6,823 nucleotides of DNA. Source: Thermoplasmata archaeon (GTDB lineage Archaea > Thermoplasmatota > Thermoplasmata > Lutacidiplasmatales > UBA184). Shown one piece after another: positions 1 through 5,140 of the stretch. The stretch covers positions 1 through 6,823 of the forward strand of contig JAKAPG010000088.1 of the NCBI GenBank assembly GCA_021823085.1, in the 5' to 3' direction. How positions within the stretch are numbered: position 1 is the stretch's first letter; every line of letters starts with the position of its first letter. A program made the translations under genes and the position numbers. The notes beneath the pieces were generated by a model. The model was not told the DNA's origin, did no database searches, and worked only from the letters and a program-made list of their open reading frames with translations.

Positions 1-166
1 TCCGGATCTCGAACGGTCCACAGGTTTCGCCGAAGTGATCTCGCTCATCGAGTTCGGGATCGACCCGAAGGATCGGGGTCGGGATGTCCCGGAAGTGTTG
101 CTGCCAGAGAAGGTCGAAGGCCTGCTCCAGATCCGCGACGTGGCGGTCGAGAGGGGAGTCGGCCAA
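1..166 (-). CDS. Hypothetical protein, N-terminal part only (runs off the left edge)
   Basis: The frame is open from a TTG codon at 166-164 to the window edge, giving 55 residues. The start is chosen because a GGGAG ribosome binding site (177-173) lies six bases upstream and overlaps the TAA stop of the preceding gene, the arrangement used throughout this operon. The peptide begins MADSPLDRHVADLEQAFDLL and continues with WQQHFRDIPTPILRVDPEL and a stretch containing HFGETCGPFEIR. It looks like a real globular protein, with an amphipathic N-terminal helix followed by a probable beta region, and it lacks the Arg/Pro-rich character of antisense frames here. I do not recognise the family. A SprT-like metallopeptidase N-terminus crossed my mind, but no catalytic motif falls inside the window. 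Confidence 0.72.
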   Translation of the reverse strand, partial: MADSPLDRHVADLEQAFDLLWQQHFRDIPTPILRVDPELDERDHFGETCGPFEIR

Positions 167-169
167 CCG

Positions 170-478
170 TTACTCCCGCAGCAGCTGTCGGCGACGAAGC
201 TCCTCGTCGGTCCGCTTCTTCGCCCGTTGGGCGATCTCTCCGCCCTTGGCTTTTGCCTTCGCGTAGCCCTTGCGAGCGAGGTTCTTCCCAACCTCCTTCC
301 CGCGATCGAGGGCGTAGGCTCCGGCTCGCCTTCCGAAACCGAGCATATCCTCCCAGGCTTGGTCGGAGAAGCTTTTCGGCTTCGGGACCAGAGCCGGGGC
401 CGCCTTCGGGATCGGAGCTGGATCCGGCGTCGCGTTCGGCTCCTTCGGCTTCGCTGTTGCGGCCGGGTTCGTCGGCAT
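170..478 (-). CDS. Small basic protein with Pro/Ala-rich N-terminus and Lys/Arg-rich helical C-terminus
   Basis: This is a 102-residue protein starting at the ATG at 478. A GTG at 484 is also in frame, but the AAAGGAG site (490-484) sits correctly for the ATG and overlaps the GTG. Residues 1-40 are a low-complexity Pro/Ala/Lys segment, probably disordered. Residues 41 to the end are rich in Lys, Arg, Ala and Glu and should form long charged helices (for example RGKEVGKNLARKGYAKAKAK). There is no signal peptide or membrane segment. The composition suggests nucleic acid or nucleoprotein binding, but no family is recognised. The stop TAA is immediately followed by the start of the next gene, so the two are probably co-translated. 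Confidence 0.72.
   Translation of the reverse strand: MPTNPAATAKPKEPNATPDPAPIPKAAPALVPKPKSFSDQAWEDMLGFGRRAGAYALDRGKEVGKNLARKGYAKAKAKGGEIAQRAKKRTDEELRRRQLLRE
173..177 (-). promoter_or_regulatory. Ribosome binding site for the TTG-started gene at the left edge
   Basis: GGGAG abuts the TAA (172-170) of the 102-aa gene and stands six bases before the TTG at 166. This site is the main reason to accept a TTG start. Confidence 0.6.
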
Positions 479-480
479 CG

Positions 481-633
481 TCACTCCTTTCGAACGTCGC
501 GCTTCGCCCGGCTCGAACGGGCCGATCGGCGGCGCTTCATCTTCGTCTTCGGCCGCCGTCTCGTGTCAGGGCACCACCAGCCGAGCGGCTCGGGCTCGCA
601 CCGGGAGGTCGGGGGCTGGTCGGGATCGACCAT
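481..633 (-). CDS. Very small basic protein with two Cys
   Basis: A 50-residue frame begins at the ATG at 633, one base after the TGA of the preceding gene, and ends with AAG GAG TGA, whose GGAG serves as ribosome binding site for the next gene. The N-terminal half reads MVDPDQPPTSRCEPEPLGWW and then CPDT; the C-terminal half is almost entirely Arg, Lys and Ser. The two Cys and the Gly-Trp-Trp could form half of a metal site, but this is speculative. Another frame with an ATG at 638 overlaps the same region and is much more Arg/Pro-rich; I prefer the 633 start because its stop fits the GGAGTGA junction shared with neighbouring genes. No family is recognised. Confidence 0.55.
   Translation of the reverse strand: MVDPDQPPTSRCEPEPLGWWCPDTRRRPKTKMKRRRSARSSRAKRDVRKE
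484..490 (-). promoter_or_regulatory. Ribosome binding site running into the previous stop codon
   Basis: AAAGGAG directly abuts TGA (483-481) of the 50-aa gene and stands five bases before the ATG at 478. It decides the start of the 102-aa gene in favour of this ATG over the GTG at 484. Confidence 0.7.
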
Positions 634-634
634 G

Positions 635-835
635 TCATTCTCGCAGGATGTCGTCGCCGTCGTACGGCGACTCGGACGGATCGACGTCGCTCGCGAGGGA
701 CCGGATCCGCTTCGCCCAACGGGCCCGATCATCGAGGGTCGGTTCCGGGGTCGGCCGCTCGACCTCGTTCGCGATCTGGCCGAGCGCGTTCGAGAGGTGG
801 GAGGGCGGCCGTTCCCTGCGGAGGATCGGCGTCAT
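635..835 (-). CDS. Small hypothetical protein
   Basis: This 66-residue protein starts at the ATG at 835, with GGAG at 847-844 as ribosome binding site; that GGAG belongs to the last sense codons of the upstream gene. An in-frame GTG at 844 overlaps the upstream stop but has no properly spaced site. The sequence is charged and mostly helical (HLSNALGQIANEVERPTPEP, then RARWAKRIRSLASDVDPSES) and ends ILRE. There are no Cys, no membrane segment and no recognisable domain. It sits within the run of tiny genes downstream of the methyltransferase. Confidence 0.68.
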   Translation of the reverse strand: MTPILRRERPPSHLSNALGQIANEVERPTPEPTLDDRARWAKRIRSLASDVDPSESPYDGDDILRE

Positions 836-840
836 CGGTC

Positions 841-1005
841 TCACTCCTTCAGGACCGAGGACTCCGACTTCGTCTTCCTCATCTCGGCGGCGATCGAGGA
901 GATCTCCTTCGAGGCCGTCTCGTGGAGCGAGATCTCCTGGGTGGCGTCTCCGGGCTTGGCGATCTTCTTTGCGAGGGCGTCCAGTCGGTCAGCGAGATCC
1001 GGCAT
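841..1005 (-). CDS. Small helical protein (54 aa)
   Basis: The ATG at 1005-1003 shares its A with the TGA of the preceding gene (TGATG junction) and has a strong GGAGGGG site at 1016-1010, so this start is better than the longer frame that begins at 1062. The protein reads MPDLADRLDALAKKIAKPGD and continues with an amphipathic helix ending KSESSVLKE. Hydrophobic residues at roughly three-to-four-residue spacing suggest a short coiled coil or helical hairpin, as found in small oligomeric phage or plasmid proteins. No family is recognised. The final AAG GAG TGA doubles as ribosome binding site for the next gene. Confidence 0.7.
   Translation of the reverse strand: MPDLADRLDALAKKIAKPGDATQEISLHETASKEISSIAAEMRKTKSESSVLKE
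844..849 (-). promoter_or_regulatory. Ribosome binding site running into the previous stop codon
   Basis: AAGGAG abuts the TGA (843-841) of the 54-aa gene and lies eight bases before the ATG at 835, supporting that start for the 66-aa gene. Confidence 0.65.
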
Positions 1006-1142
1006 CAGACCCCTCCAGACGGGGCGAGGGTTATGACACTGGGCGGCTGGGGCCAATCGCACGGCGGCCGATCTGCAGGTTTGTTCGTCCCCGTCTCGCT
1101 CACCGGCGCCGGCGTTCCCGGCGCTTCGTTGCTCTCGGTCAT
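1005..1142 (-). CDS. Very small Pro/Thr-rich protein (45 aa)
   Basis: The start is the ATG at 1142, which overlaps the TGA of the preceding gene as ATGA. The sequence begins MTESNEAPGTPAPVSETGTN and is low in complexity throughout, rich in Pro, Thr, Ser and Gly, with one Cys and two Trp-Pro or Asp-Trp pairs. It is probably disordered. The upstream ribosome binding site is weak (GAGAG), so translation would depend on coupling to the preceding gene. Support is positional: both of its ends match neighbouring genes by overlap. I assign no function. Confidence 0.5.
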   Translation of the reverse strand: MTESNEAPGTPAPVSETGTNKPADRPPCDWPQPPSVITLAPSGGV

Positions 1143-1270
1143 GCTCTCGGCGTCGGTCCCGCCGATCGTTCTACGGCCCTGTGGTAGGCCCCCTCCCGAT
1201 CGGCGGGTTGTGCTTTGACCCCGGATCCGGCCGCCGGGGTATCGGTGGAGGAGAGGAACGGGCCGCTCAT
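1139..1270 (-). CDS. Very small hypothetical protein (43 aa)
   Basis: The ATG at 1270 overlaps the TGA of the zinc-binding protein gene upstream as ATGA, and its own TGA overlaps the next ATG in the same way. The peptide starts MSGPFLSSTDTPAAGSGVKA and ends with an Arg/Ala-rich helix. Third codon positions are mostly G or C, as expected for a coding frame in this genome. There is no clear ribosome binding site beyond a G-run, so coupling is assumed. No domain is recognised. Being this short, it could be an accidental open frame held between two overlaps. Confidence 0.5.
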   Translation of the reverse strand: MSGPFLSSTDTPAAGSGVKAQPADREGAYHRAVERSAGPTPRA

Positions 1271-1458
1271 GCTCGGCCCCCAACGGAATAGGCGCTCGAG
1301 TCGAACGCGACCGTCGCGGCCTTTCGGATCGCCTGGTATTCTTCGCACGTCGGGGGGACGGCCCGGTCGGGGTTCGTCGCCTTGAGGCCGCACTTACGAC
1401 AGGTGTAGAACGCCCCGGCGTGGATCGTCTCGGGCGGGAGGAAAGTGTGCGCTACCAT
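1267..1458 (-). CDS. Small zinc-ribbon-like protein
   Basis: This is a 63-residue protein whose ATG (1458-1456) lies inside the end of the methyltransferase gene, overlapping it by seven bases. A GGAGG site at 1467-1463, also inside the methyltransferase gene, supports this start. The sequence contains FYTCRKCGLKATNPDRAVPP followed by TC: a Cys-x2-Cys pair at residues 20-23 and a third Cys at 38, with a His at residue 13 as a possible fourth ligand. This looks like a single small zinc-binding fold. The remainder is a short helix (EEYQAIRKAATVAF) and a polar tail. Its target is unknown; tight coupling to the methyltransferase suggests the two are made together. Confidence 0.75.
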   Translation of the reverse strand: MVAHTFLPPETIHAGAFYTCRKCGLKATNPDRAVPPTCEEYQAIRKAATVAFDSSAYSVGGRA

Positions 1459-2102
1459 ACTTCCTCCAGGCTCGGCGTTCCGGCCTCGAACTCGACCCTC
1501 TTCCGGGCGATCTCGGCCGTCGCCGGGTCGATCTCGGTGCCGATGAACCGACGTTTCAGTCGGAGAGCGGCCACGGCGGTCGTCCCACCCCCGACGAACG
1601 GATCGACGACGAGGCCGCCACGGGGCGAGAGGAACTCCACCCACTCGAGAACCGGCTCGATCCCCTGCTCCCACGGGTGGTTCTCCTTCGAACGACACTC
1701 CGAGATGACAGTGTCCCGGCACATGCCGTGCCGGGCGACGGTCGGCACTGGAGACTTGGCGTAGACGAGCACGATTTTCGCGCCCTGCCGTACCCGTCGG
1801 CCGAAGTGCCGAGCCCACGAGCCCCGGTGCACGACGTGGAACGTCCAGTGGTAGGACAGGAACGGCCGGTAGGGCCGGAACTGCTCGATGACGTCGTCCA
1901 CGAACATCGACCCGGCATAGGTCAGGAGCAACCCACCCGGCTTGAGCTTCGCCAGGGCGAGTTGCGCCAACCGGCCGTAGAGTGGTACCGACTCGGCGAA
2001 GTACGGCGGATCGGTAAAGATGAGATCGACCGACCCATCTTCGATCCGGTCGTAGAGAAGCGACAGGTCGCCCGTGATGATCTCGGGGCTCGGGCCGTTC
2101 AT
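1452..2102 (-). CDS. DNA methyltransferase, N4-cytosine/N6-adenine beta class
   Basis: This 216-residue enzyme should transfer a methyl group from S-adenosylmethionine to an exocyclic amino group of adenine or cytosine in DNA. The catalytic motif is TDPPY at residues 30-34, and the cofactor motif is DPFVGGGTT at 167-175, followed by GTEID at 188-192. Catalytic motif first and cofactor motif last is the order of the beta class (Pfam N6_N4_Mtase). A HPWEQ segment at 142-146 resembles the HPTEKP element that usually precedes the cofactor motif in this family. At 216 residues it is short for a free-standing modification enzyme, with a small target-recognition region between about 85 and 140. The start ATG has a GGAGG site at 2114-2110 and overlaps the upstream TGA. 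No restriction endonuclease gene is visible, so it is probably an orphan enzyme that protects element DNA or marks replication. Confidence 0.95.
   Translation of the reverse strand: MNGPSPEIITGDLSLLYDRIEDGSVDLIFTDPPYFAESVPLYGRLAQLALAKLKPGGLLLTYAGSMFVDDVIEQFRPYRPFLSYHWTFHVVHRGSWARHFGRRVRQGAKIVLVYAKSPVPTVARHGMCRDTVISECRSKENHPWEQGIEPVLEWVEFLSPRGGLVVDPFVGGGTTAVAALRLKRRFIGTEIDPATAEIARKRVEFEAGTPSLEEVW
1715..1735. repeat. Perfect GC-rich palindrome inside the methyltransferase gene
   Basis: CCCGGCAC (1715-1722) and GTGCCGGG (1728-1735) are perfect eight-base arms around a five-base loop. It lies in codons for residues about 123-129 of the methyltransferase (ARHGMCR region). Confidence 0.5.
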
Positions 2103-2557
2103 TGACCGTCCTCCACGGACCGGATCGCGGCCTGTACCAGCCCGCCCTGAAGGTCACGTAGGTCCGCGACGGGGTGGGCCGGGTGCGGATCGTTGTGAGC
2201 TACCGCAGGAACGTGACGGCCGGGTGGAGGTAGGGGGGAACGAAGCCCCGGGAAGACCCGGCCGCTGTCATCGTAAGAGCCATCCCGGAGAGGTCGGTCC
2301 GGACAGGTCGGGTGGCACGTAAAACCGGGTGGCACAGGTTTTTGGGCCGATTCTCTGACGAGAAACGGTCTGAGAATACCCGTGCCACCCGGGCCGCGAT
2401 CGTAGACGCCCCCTGTACGCGTTTTCTCTGGAACGTTCGGTCGATCCCTCGCATATGAGGAGATGTGGGTGTCACGGGTGTCACGGGTGGCACCATCGAG
2501 GAGAAAGTCCGTGACACCGGGGTCCCTTTTGTGACACCCGTGCCACCGGGCCATCAT
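2099..2557 (-). CDS. Doubtful 152-aa protein spanning the repeat cluster
   Basis: The frame starts at an ATG (2557) that overlaps the ATPase stop as ATGA and has a strong GGAGGAG site (2568-2562); it ends with a TGA that overlaps the methyltransferase ATG. Both ends therefore fit the operon perfectly. The peptide itself is unusual: it starts MMARWHGCHKRDPGVTDFLL, contains a TRDTRDTHI repeat and a CHPTC element, and only the last 25 residues (ending DLQGGLVQAAIRSVEDGQ) look like ordinary protein. A second frame over 2517-2200 is also open and reads PPVTPVTPTSP across the repeats. The real product may be this frame, the other frame, or a mixture if indels are present; or the region may be a non-coding origin with an accidental frame. 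No family is recognised. Confidence 0.45.
   Translation of the reverse strand: MMARWHGCHKRDPGVTDFLLDGATRDTRDTHISSYARDRPNVPEKTRTGGVYDRGPGGTGILRPFLVRESAQKPVPPGFTCHPTCPDRPLRDGSYDDSGRVFPGLRSPLPPPGRHVPAVAHNDPHPAHPVADLRDLQGGLVQAAIRSVEDGQ
2321..2342. repeat. Short palindrome enclosing one repeat copy
   Basis: AAAACC (2321-2326) and GGTTTT (2337-2342) form perfect six-base arms around a ten-base centre that contains one GGTGGCAC copy. The arms are AT-rich relative to the surroundings. Confidence 0.5.
2350..2377. repeat. Interrupted inverted repeat in the AT-richer part of the cluster
   Basis: ATTCTCTGAC (2350-2359) and GTCTGAGAAT (2368-2377) pair over nine of ten positions, with one T-T mismatch, around an eight-base loop. 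It sits between the outlying and main repeat groups, in sequence less GC-rich than the rest of the window. Possible cruciform or protein site. Confidence 0.5.
2468..2547. repeat. Cluster of GGTGTCAC/GGTGGCAC repeats in inverted arrangement
   Basis: Three copies follow each other with a nine-base period on the plus strand (2468-2475, 2477-2484, 2486-2493). Three copies occur in the opposite orientation (2511-2518, 2531-2538, 2540-2547), the last two again nine bases apart. Further copies lie at 2311-2318, 2328-2335 and, inverted, 2382-2389. The consensus is GGTGKCAC. The cluster begins just beyond the ATPase stop codon. It may be an iteron-type replication origin or the DNA of a Val-Thr-Pro coding repeat. 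Confidence 0.75.
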
Positions 2558-4575
2558 AGGTCTCCTCCGTCCCGCTCTTCGGACCTTGCTGGAGGCAACC
2601 GAAGCTGGATCGTCGGCAACCGGACGATCGCGACCCTCGACGGAGGGCTGTACTCAGGGACGCGGCGGTGATGTCCAGCGCCTCGCCCTCGCGGGTAGAT
2701 CTGGTCGGGGGTCTGCCCGGTAAGCGGCGCGAGCGAGCGCAACGCGGACAGCGACGTGAACGGAGAAGAACTCCCAGCCCGACGTCGCTCGGTGGCGTAG
2801 TTCCCGAGCCAGGGCCGCGTGACGAACGCGTACCCGATGTCGGCCGCGTCGGATGGACGCGAGACGCAGTCGGCGGCGACCGCCCGGATCATCCCGGCGA
2901 CCGGATCGACCCCGATCCCGAGCTGGGCGCGAACAGCGTCCCGGCGGATGGCGTCGAGGACCAACTCGGCCGCCGGGTCCTCTTCCTCCTCGGTCGGAAG
3001 CGACGGCGGAGAAATCCCGAGGACCATCGCTCCGACCGCGATCGCCGCCTGCCGGTCGTCCGGCAGCAACTCGCGGTCGCGGGCCAGGTCAACGAGCGCC
3101 GTGAACTGCTCGTCCGTCATCTCGCGGAGCCGCCACAGGGCGTAGCCGCCGCCGGACGGGTCGGTGTTGCCGCCCGTCAGCGTCTCGGCGAAGTCCTCGA
3201 AGCTCGCTTTCTCATGGGCGATCGCGGCGCGGTCCTCCTCCTCAAAAAGCAGCCGGATCCGCCGGCGGCGGTCCCCGTGTAGCTCGGCAGCAGACGAGTC
3301 CGTCTCGTCCGCTGTCGAGTTCCTCGCAAATCCGAATACCGCCGTCGCGTGGTAGTGGCGCGACGTGAGGTCCCGTCGTCCTCGGCCCGAGGTGGCTCCG
3401 GACGCTGCCGCTCGGGCTCGCTCGCGATCATTGCGGTCCAGGGACGCCTCATCGATCAGGAGCCCCAGGTTCGTCGCGGCCGCCGCCTCGTCGAACCGAA
3501 ACGAGGAGGCAACCTTCCCGGCCCCGAAGTACTCCCGTGGCCCTCCGCCGATCCCCCACACGATTGCTCCCCCGGCGCGGAGGGTGTGCGTTTTGCCGGC
3601 GTCTGACTCGCCCTCGGCCTCGAGGTTGATCCCGAGGCGAGACGGGTCGAGCAGCTTCATGATCGGGGCGCCGGCGGTCCAGCAGAGGATCAGCTGTTGG
3701 TTCGGGGTCACGAAGAACCGCCGGCCCCACTTCCAAATCCGAGTCGCGTCCTCGCGGTTCCGGGGGCGGTACCACGACGCCAGGAGCGCGGCCGTGTCCT
3801 CCGACCCATCGAACCGACGCGCAAAGACCGGACGGATCTGTACCCGCCGTGAGCCGTCCGAGGCGAAGATCTCGAGGGCCAGCGTCGTCGCGACATCGCC
3901 GGCGAGCGGGAGCGTACGGAGGTACGCCATCGCCCCCTTGCGGTCAGCAGCCGTCAGTTTGTGGAGCGATGAGAGCGTGTCGACGATCTCGCCCTCCCTC
4001 CCTCGGAGGACGGTGCCGTCCGCCTCGATCTCAAACCAGGCGGCGCCGCGCTCGTCCCGGTACCGACGAGCAGAGAAGGCGGTAGGCGTGATGTAGCTCG
4101 TGTCAGTGGACGCGACGAACGTACCGTCTACCTGCTTCCATCTTGTCGAGTAGATCGCGAGCCGCTGCGTCTCCGCGTCTATCCCAACCTCCTCGGTCGG
4201 GCGGCTGGCGTTGTTGCGGGCGATTACGACTCGATTGCTCGCGATCTCCTCGGTGATCCGTCCGAGGCTCGCGACGACGATCGCGGGGAGCTTTCGGCTC
4301 TGGAGGAGGATGAACGGCTTGTCGATGTCGTGGAGCCGCGCAACGAGCGCCACCCCGATCCTGAAGCCGTCGATGTCGCGAAGGCCGCGGGCGACCGCCC
4401 GCTCGAGAACGCCGTCGATGGTCTTCAGATTGCCCTCGGTGCTCGTCCCCGGGTCCCACAGCTTGATGATCTCCGTGACCAGGTCCTCCTCCTCGGGGCT
4501 TGGGGCCGGGGTCTCGGGGAGAACGGGCTCCTCGGCCTTCTGGACCGGCTCGCCGGGTTGATCCTCGACGGTCAC
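2554..4575 (-). CDS. P-loop ATPase, probable replication helicase/initiator-type protein
   Basis: This is a 673-residue protein starting at a GTG (GTGA overlap with the gene upstream) with a CCTCC complement, GGAGG, at 4584-4580. Residues 1-35 are a Pro/Glu-rich linker. The ATPase core holds a Walker A motif GESDAGKT at 322-329, a Walker B motif LGLLIDEAS at 370-378, a sensor-like TAVFGFARNST at 411-421, and an Arg cluster DRRRRIRLLF at 435-444 that may include an arginine finger. The spacing and the flanking LRAGGAIVWG resemble DUF927-type helicases and the D5/SF3 and MCM-like replication ATPases. No primase active site is apparent in the N-terminal 300 residues. The C-terminus should be a winged-helix segment, but residues 629-644 look out of frame (see findings). 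Likely role: unwinding or loading at the element's origin. Confidence 0.8.
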   Translation of the reverse strand: MTVEDQPGEPVQKAEEPVLPETPAPSPEEEDLVTEIIKLWDPGTSTEGNLKTIDGVLERAVARGLRDIDGFRIGVALVARLHDIDKPFILLQSRKLPAIVVASLGRITEEIASNRVVIARNNASRPTEEVGIDAETQRLAIYSTRWKQVDGTFVASTDTSYITPTAFSARRYRDERGAAWFEIEADGTVLRGREGEIVDTLSSLHKLTAADRKGAMAYLRTLPLAGDVATTLALEIFASDGSRRVQIRPVFARRFDGSEDTAALLASWYRPRNREDATRIWKWGRRFFVTPNQQLILCWTAGAPIMKLLDPSRLGINLEAEGESDAGKTHTLRAGGAIVWGIGGGPREYFGAGKVASSFRFDEAAAATNLGLLIDEASLDRNDRERARAAASGATSGRGRRDLTSRHYHATAVFGFARNSTADETDSSAAELHGDRRRRIRLLFEEEDRAAIAHEKASFEDFAETLTGGNTDPSGGGYALWRLREMTDEQFTALVDLARDRELLPDDRQAAIAVGAMVLGISPPSLPTEEEEDPAAELVLDAIRRDAVRAQLGIGVDPVAGMIRAVAADCVSRPSDAADIGYAFVTRPWLGNYATERRRAGSSSPFTSLSALRSLAPLTGQTPDQIYPRGRGAGHHRRVPEYSPPSRVAIVRLPTIQLRLPPARSEERDGGDL

Positions 4576-4829
4576 GCCCCCTCCGGGTTCTCCGTCTCGC
4601 AGTCCGCGCAGACGACGTCGAGGGGGACCCCGTGCCGGCAGACGCGCTCCACCGGGGCCTCGCCGTGGGGCTCGCGCACCTCCGAGTCTTCGCCGCTCGC
4701 GTGGTCGAACGGCGGGACCTCGTCAACATCAAAGGTGTCGAGCGGCACCTCCGGGAAGTCCTCCGCCGGCGGATCCTCGTCGGGCTCCTCGGCCTTCTTG
4801 ATCGGCCCGACGGGCAGCTCGTCCGTCAC
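4572..4829 (-). CDS. Small acidic protein with a Cys-His/Cys-Cys zinc motif
   Basis: This 85-residue protein starts at a GTG (GTGA overlap with the upstream stop) preceded by GGAGGAG (4838-4832). Residues 1-60 are strongly acidic and Pro-rich and probably unstructured. Near the C-terminus is RVCRHGVPLDVVCADC: Cys64, His66, Cys74 and Cys77, a compact C-x-H-x7-C-x2-C pattern of the kind seen in small zinc-binding proteins of phages and plasmids. Its first 16 residues resemble the first 17 of the ATPase encoded next (both contain KAEEP), and the DNA beneath is nearly identical. It may be an adaptor for the ATPase, but that is inference from position and the shared N-terminus. Confidence 0.8.
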   Translation of the reverse strand: MTDELPVGPIKKAEEPDEDPPAEDFPEVPLDTFDVDEVPPFDHASGEDSEVREPHGEAPVERVCRHGVPLDVVCADCETENPEGA

Positions 4830-5122
4830 GGCTCCTCCTCGTCGGACACGAGCGGTTCGAGGCAGCCCCGGTGACCGTACAACCCGGTCGCCCTGAACGT
4901 CGTGGTGGTCCGACCGGGACGGAACACCCGGATCAACAGACCGACGGCGGTCGACTTCTCACGGTTCGATTGGGTGAAGGTGACGAGCCGGCCGCAGCCG
5001 GGGCAGACGTTCGTTCGGCTCTTGCCGTCAGGACCTACGGTCGGGCGGATCCCGTCGTCACCGTTTCGCGACGGGTTCTTACGGGGGTTACCTGTACTAG
5101 AGTCGGTCGTCGCGGGCATCAT
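4826..5122 (-). CDS. Small Cys/His protein, probable zinc binding
   Basis: This 98-residue protein starts at the first of two consecutive ATG codons at 5122, with a GGGAGG site at 5134-5129, six bases away. Residues 1-35 are polar and probably disordered. The folded part carries NVCPGCGRLVTFTQ (Cys40, Cys43), then a beta-rich, basic stretch (LLIRVFRPGRTTTTFRATGL), then GHRGC (His84, Cys87). A Cys-x2-Cys plus His-x2-Cys arrangement is enough for one zinc site, and the segment between could bind nucleic acid. The family is not recognised. Its TGA overlaps the next gene's GTG. The gene is 92 bases downstream of the 62-aa gene, with a hairpin in the gap. Confidence 0.8.
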   Translation of the reverse strand: MMPATTDSSTGNPRKNPSRNGDDGIRPTVGPDGKSRTNVCPGCGRLVTFTQSNREKSTAVGLLIRVFRPGRTTTTFRATGLYGHRGCLEPLVSDEEEP

Positions 5123-5140
5123 CCGCGGCCTCCCGGAGTC

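Noticed and set aside
659..669. Eleven-base match GTCGTACGGCG shared with 5464-5474, with a palindrome GTCGCCGT/ACGGCGAC at 653-671
   Set aside because: Several 11-base matches are expected by chance in a window of this size and GC content, and the copy at 659 lies within coding sequence without a nearby promoter.
35..1218. Long plus-strand open frames (35-1036 and 253-1218)
   Set aside because: They are antisense to the small minus-strand genes, Arg/Ser/Pro-rich with no domain, and lack good ribosome binding sites. Long antisense frames are expected at this GC content.
1267..2157. A 296-residue minus-strand frame overlapping the whole methyltransferase gene
   Set aside because: Its first 230 codons are the methyltransferase DNA in another frame and read as Arg/Gly/Pro-rich filler. 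Only the last 63 codons, from the ATG at 1458, are accepted as a gene.
2468..2547. CRISPR array
   Set aside because: The repeat unit is eight bases with one-base gaps and both orientations occur; there are no spacers.
2668..4096. Plus-strand open frames opposite the ATPase gene (for example 2668-3282 and 3365-4096)
   Set aside because: They mirror the ATPase coding sequence; the translations are Arg/Ser-rich and have no start signals.
4103..4732. A 209-residue minus-strand frame across the start of the ATPase gene
   Set aside because: Highly Arg-rich, conflicts with two well-supported genes in other frames, and has no motif.
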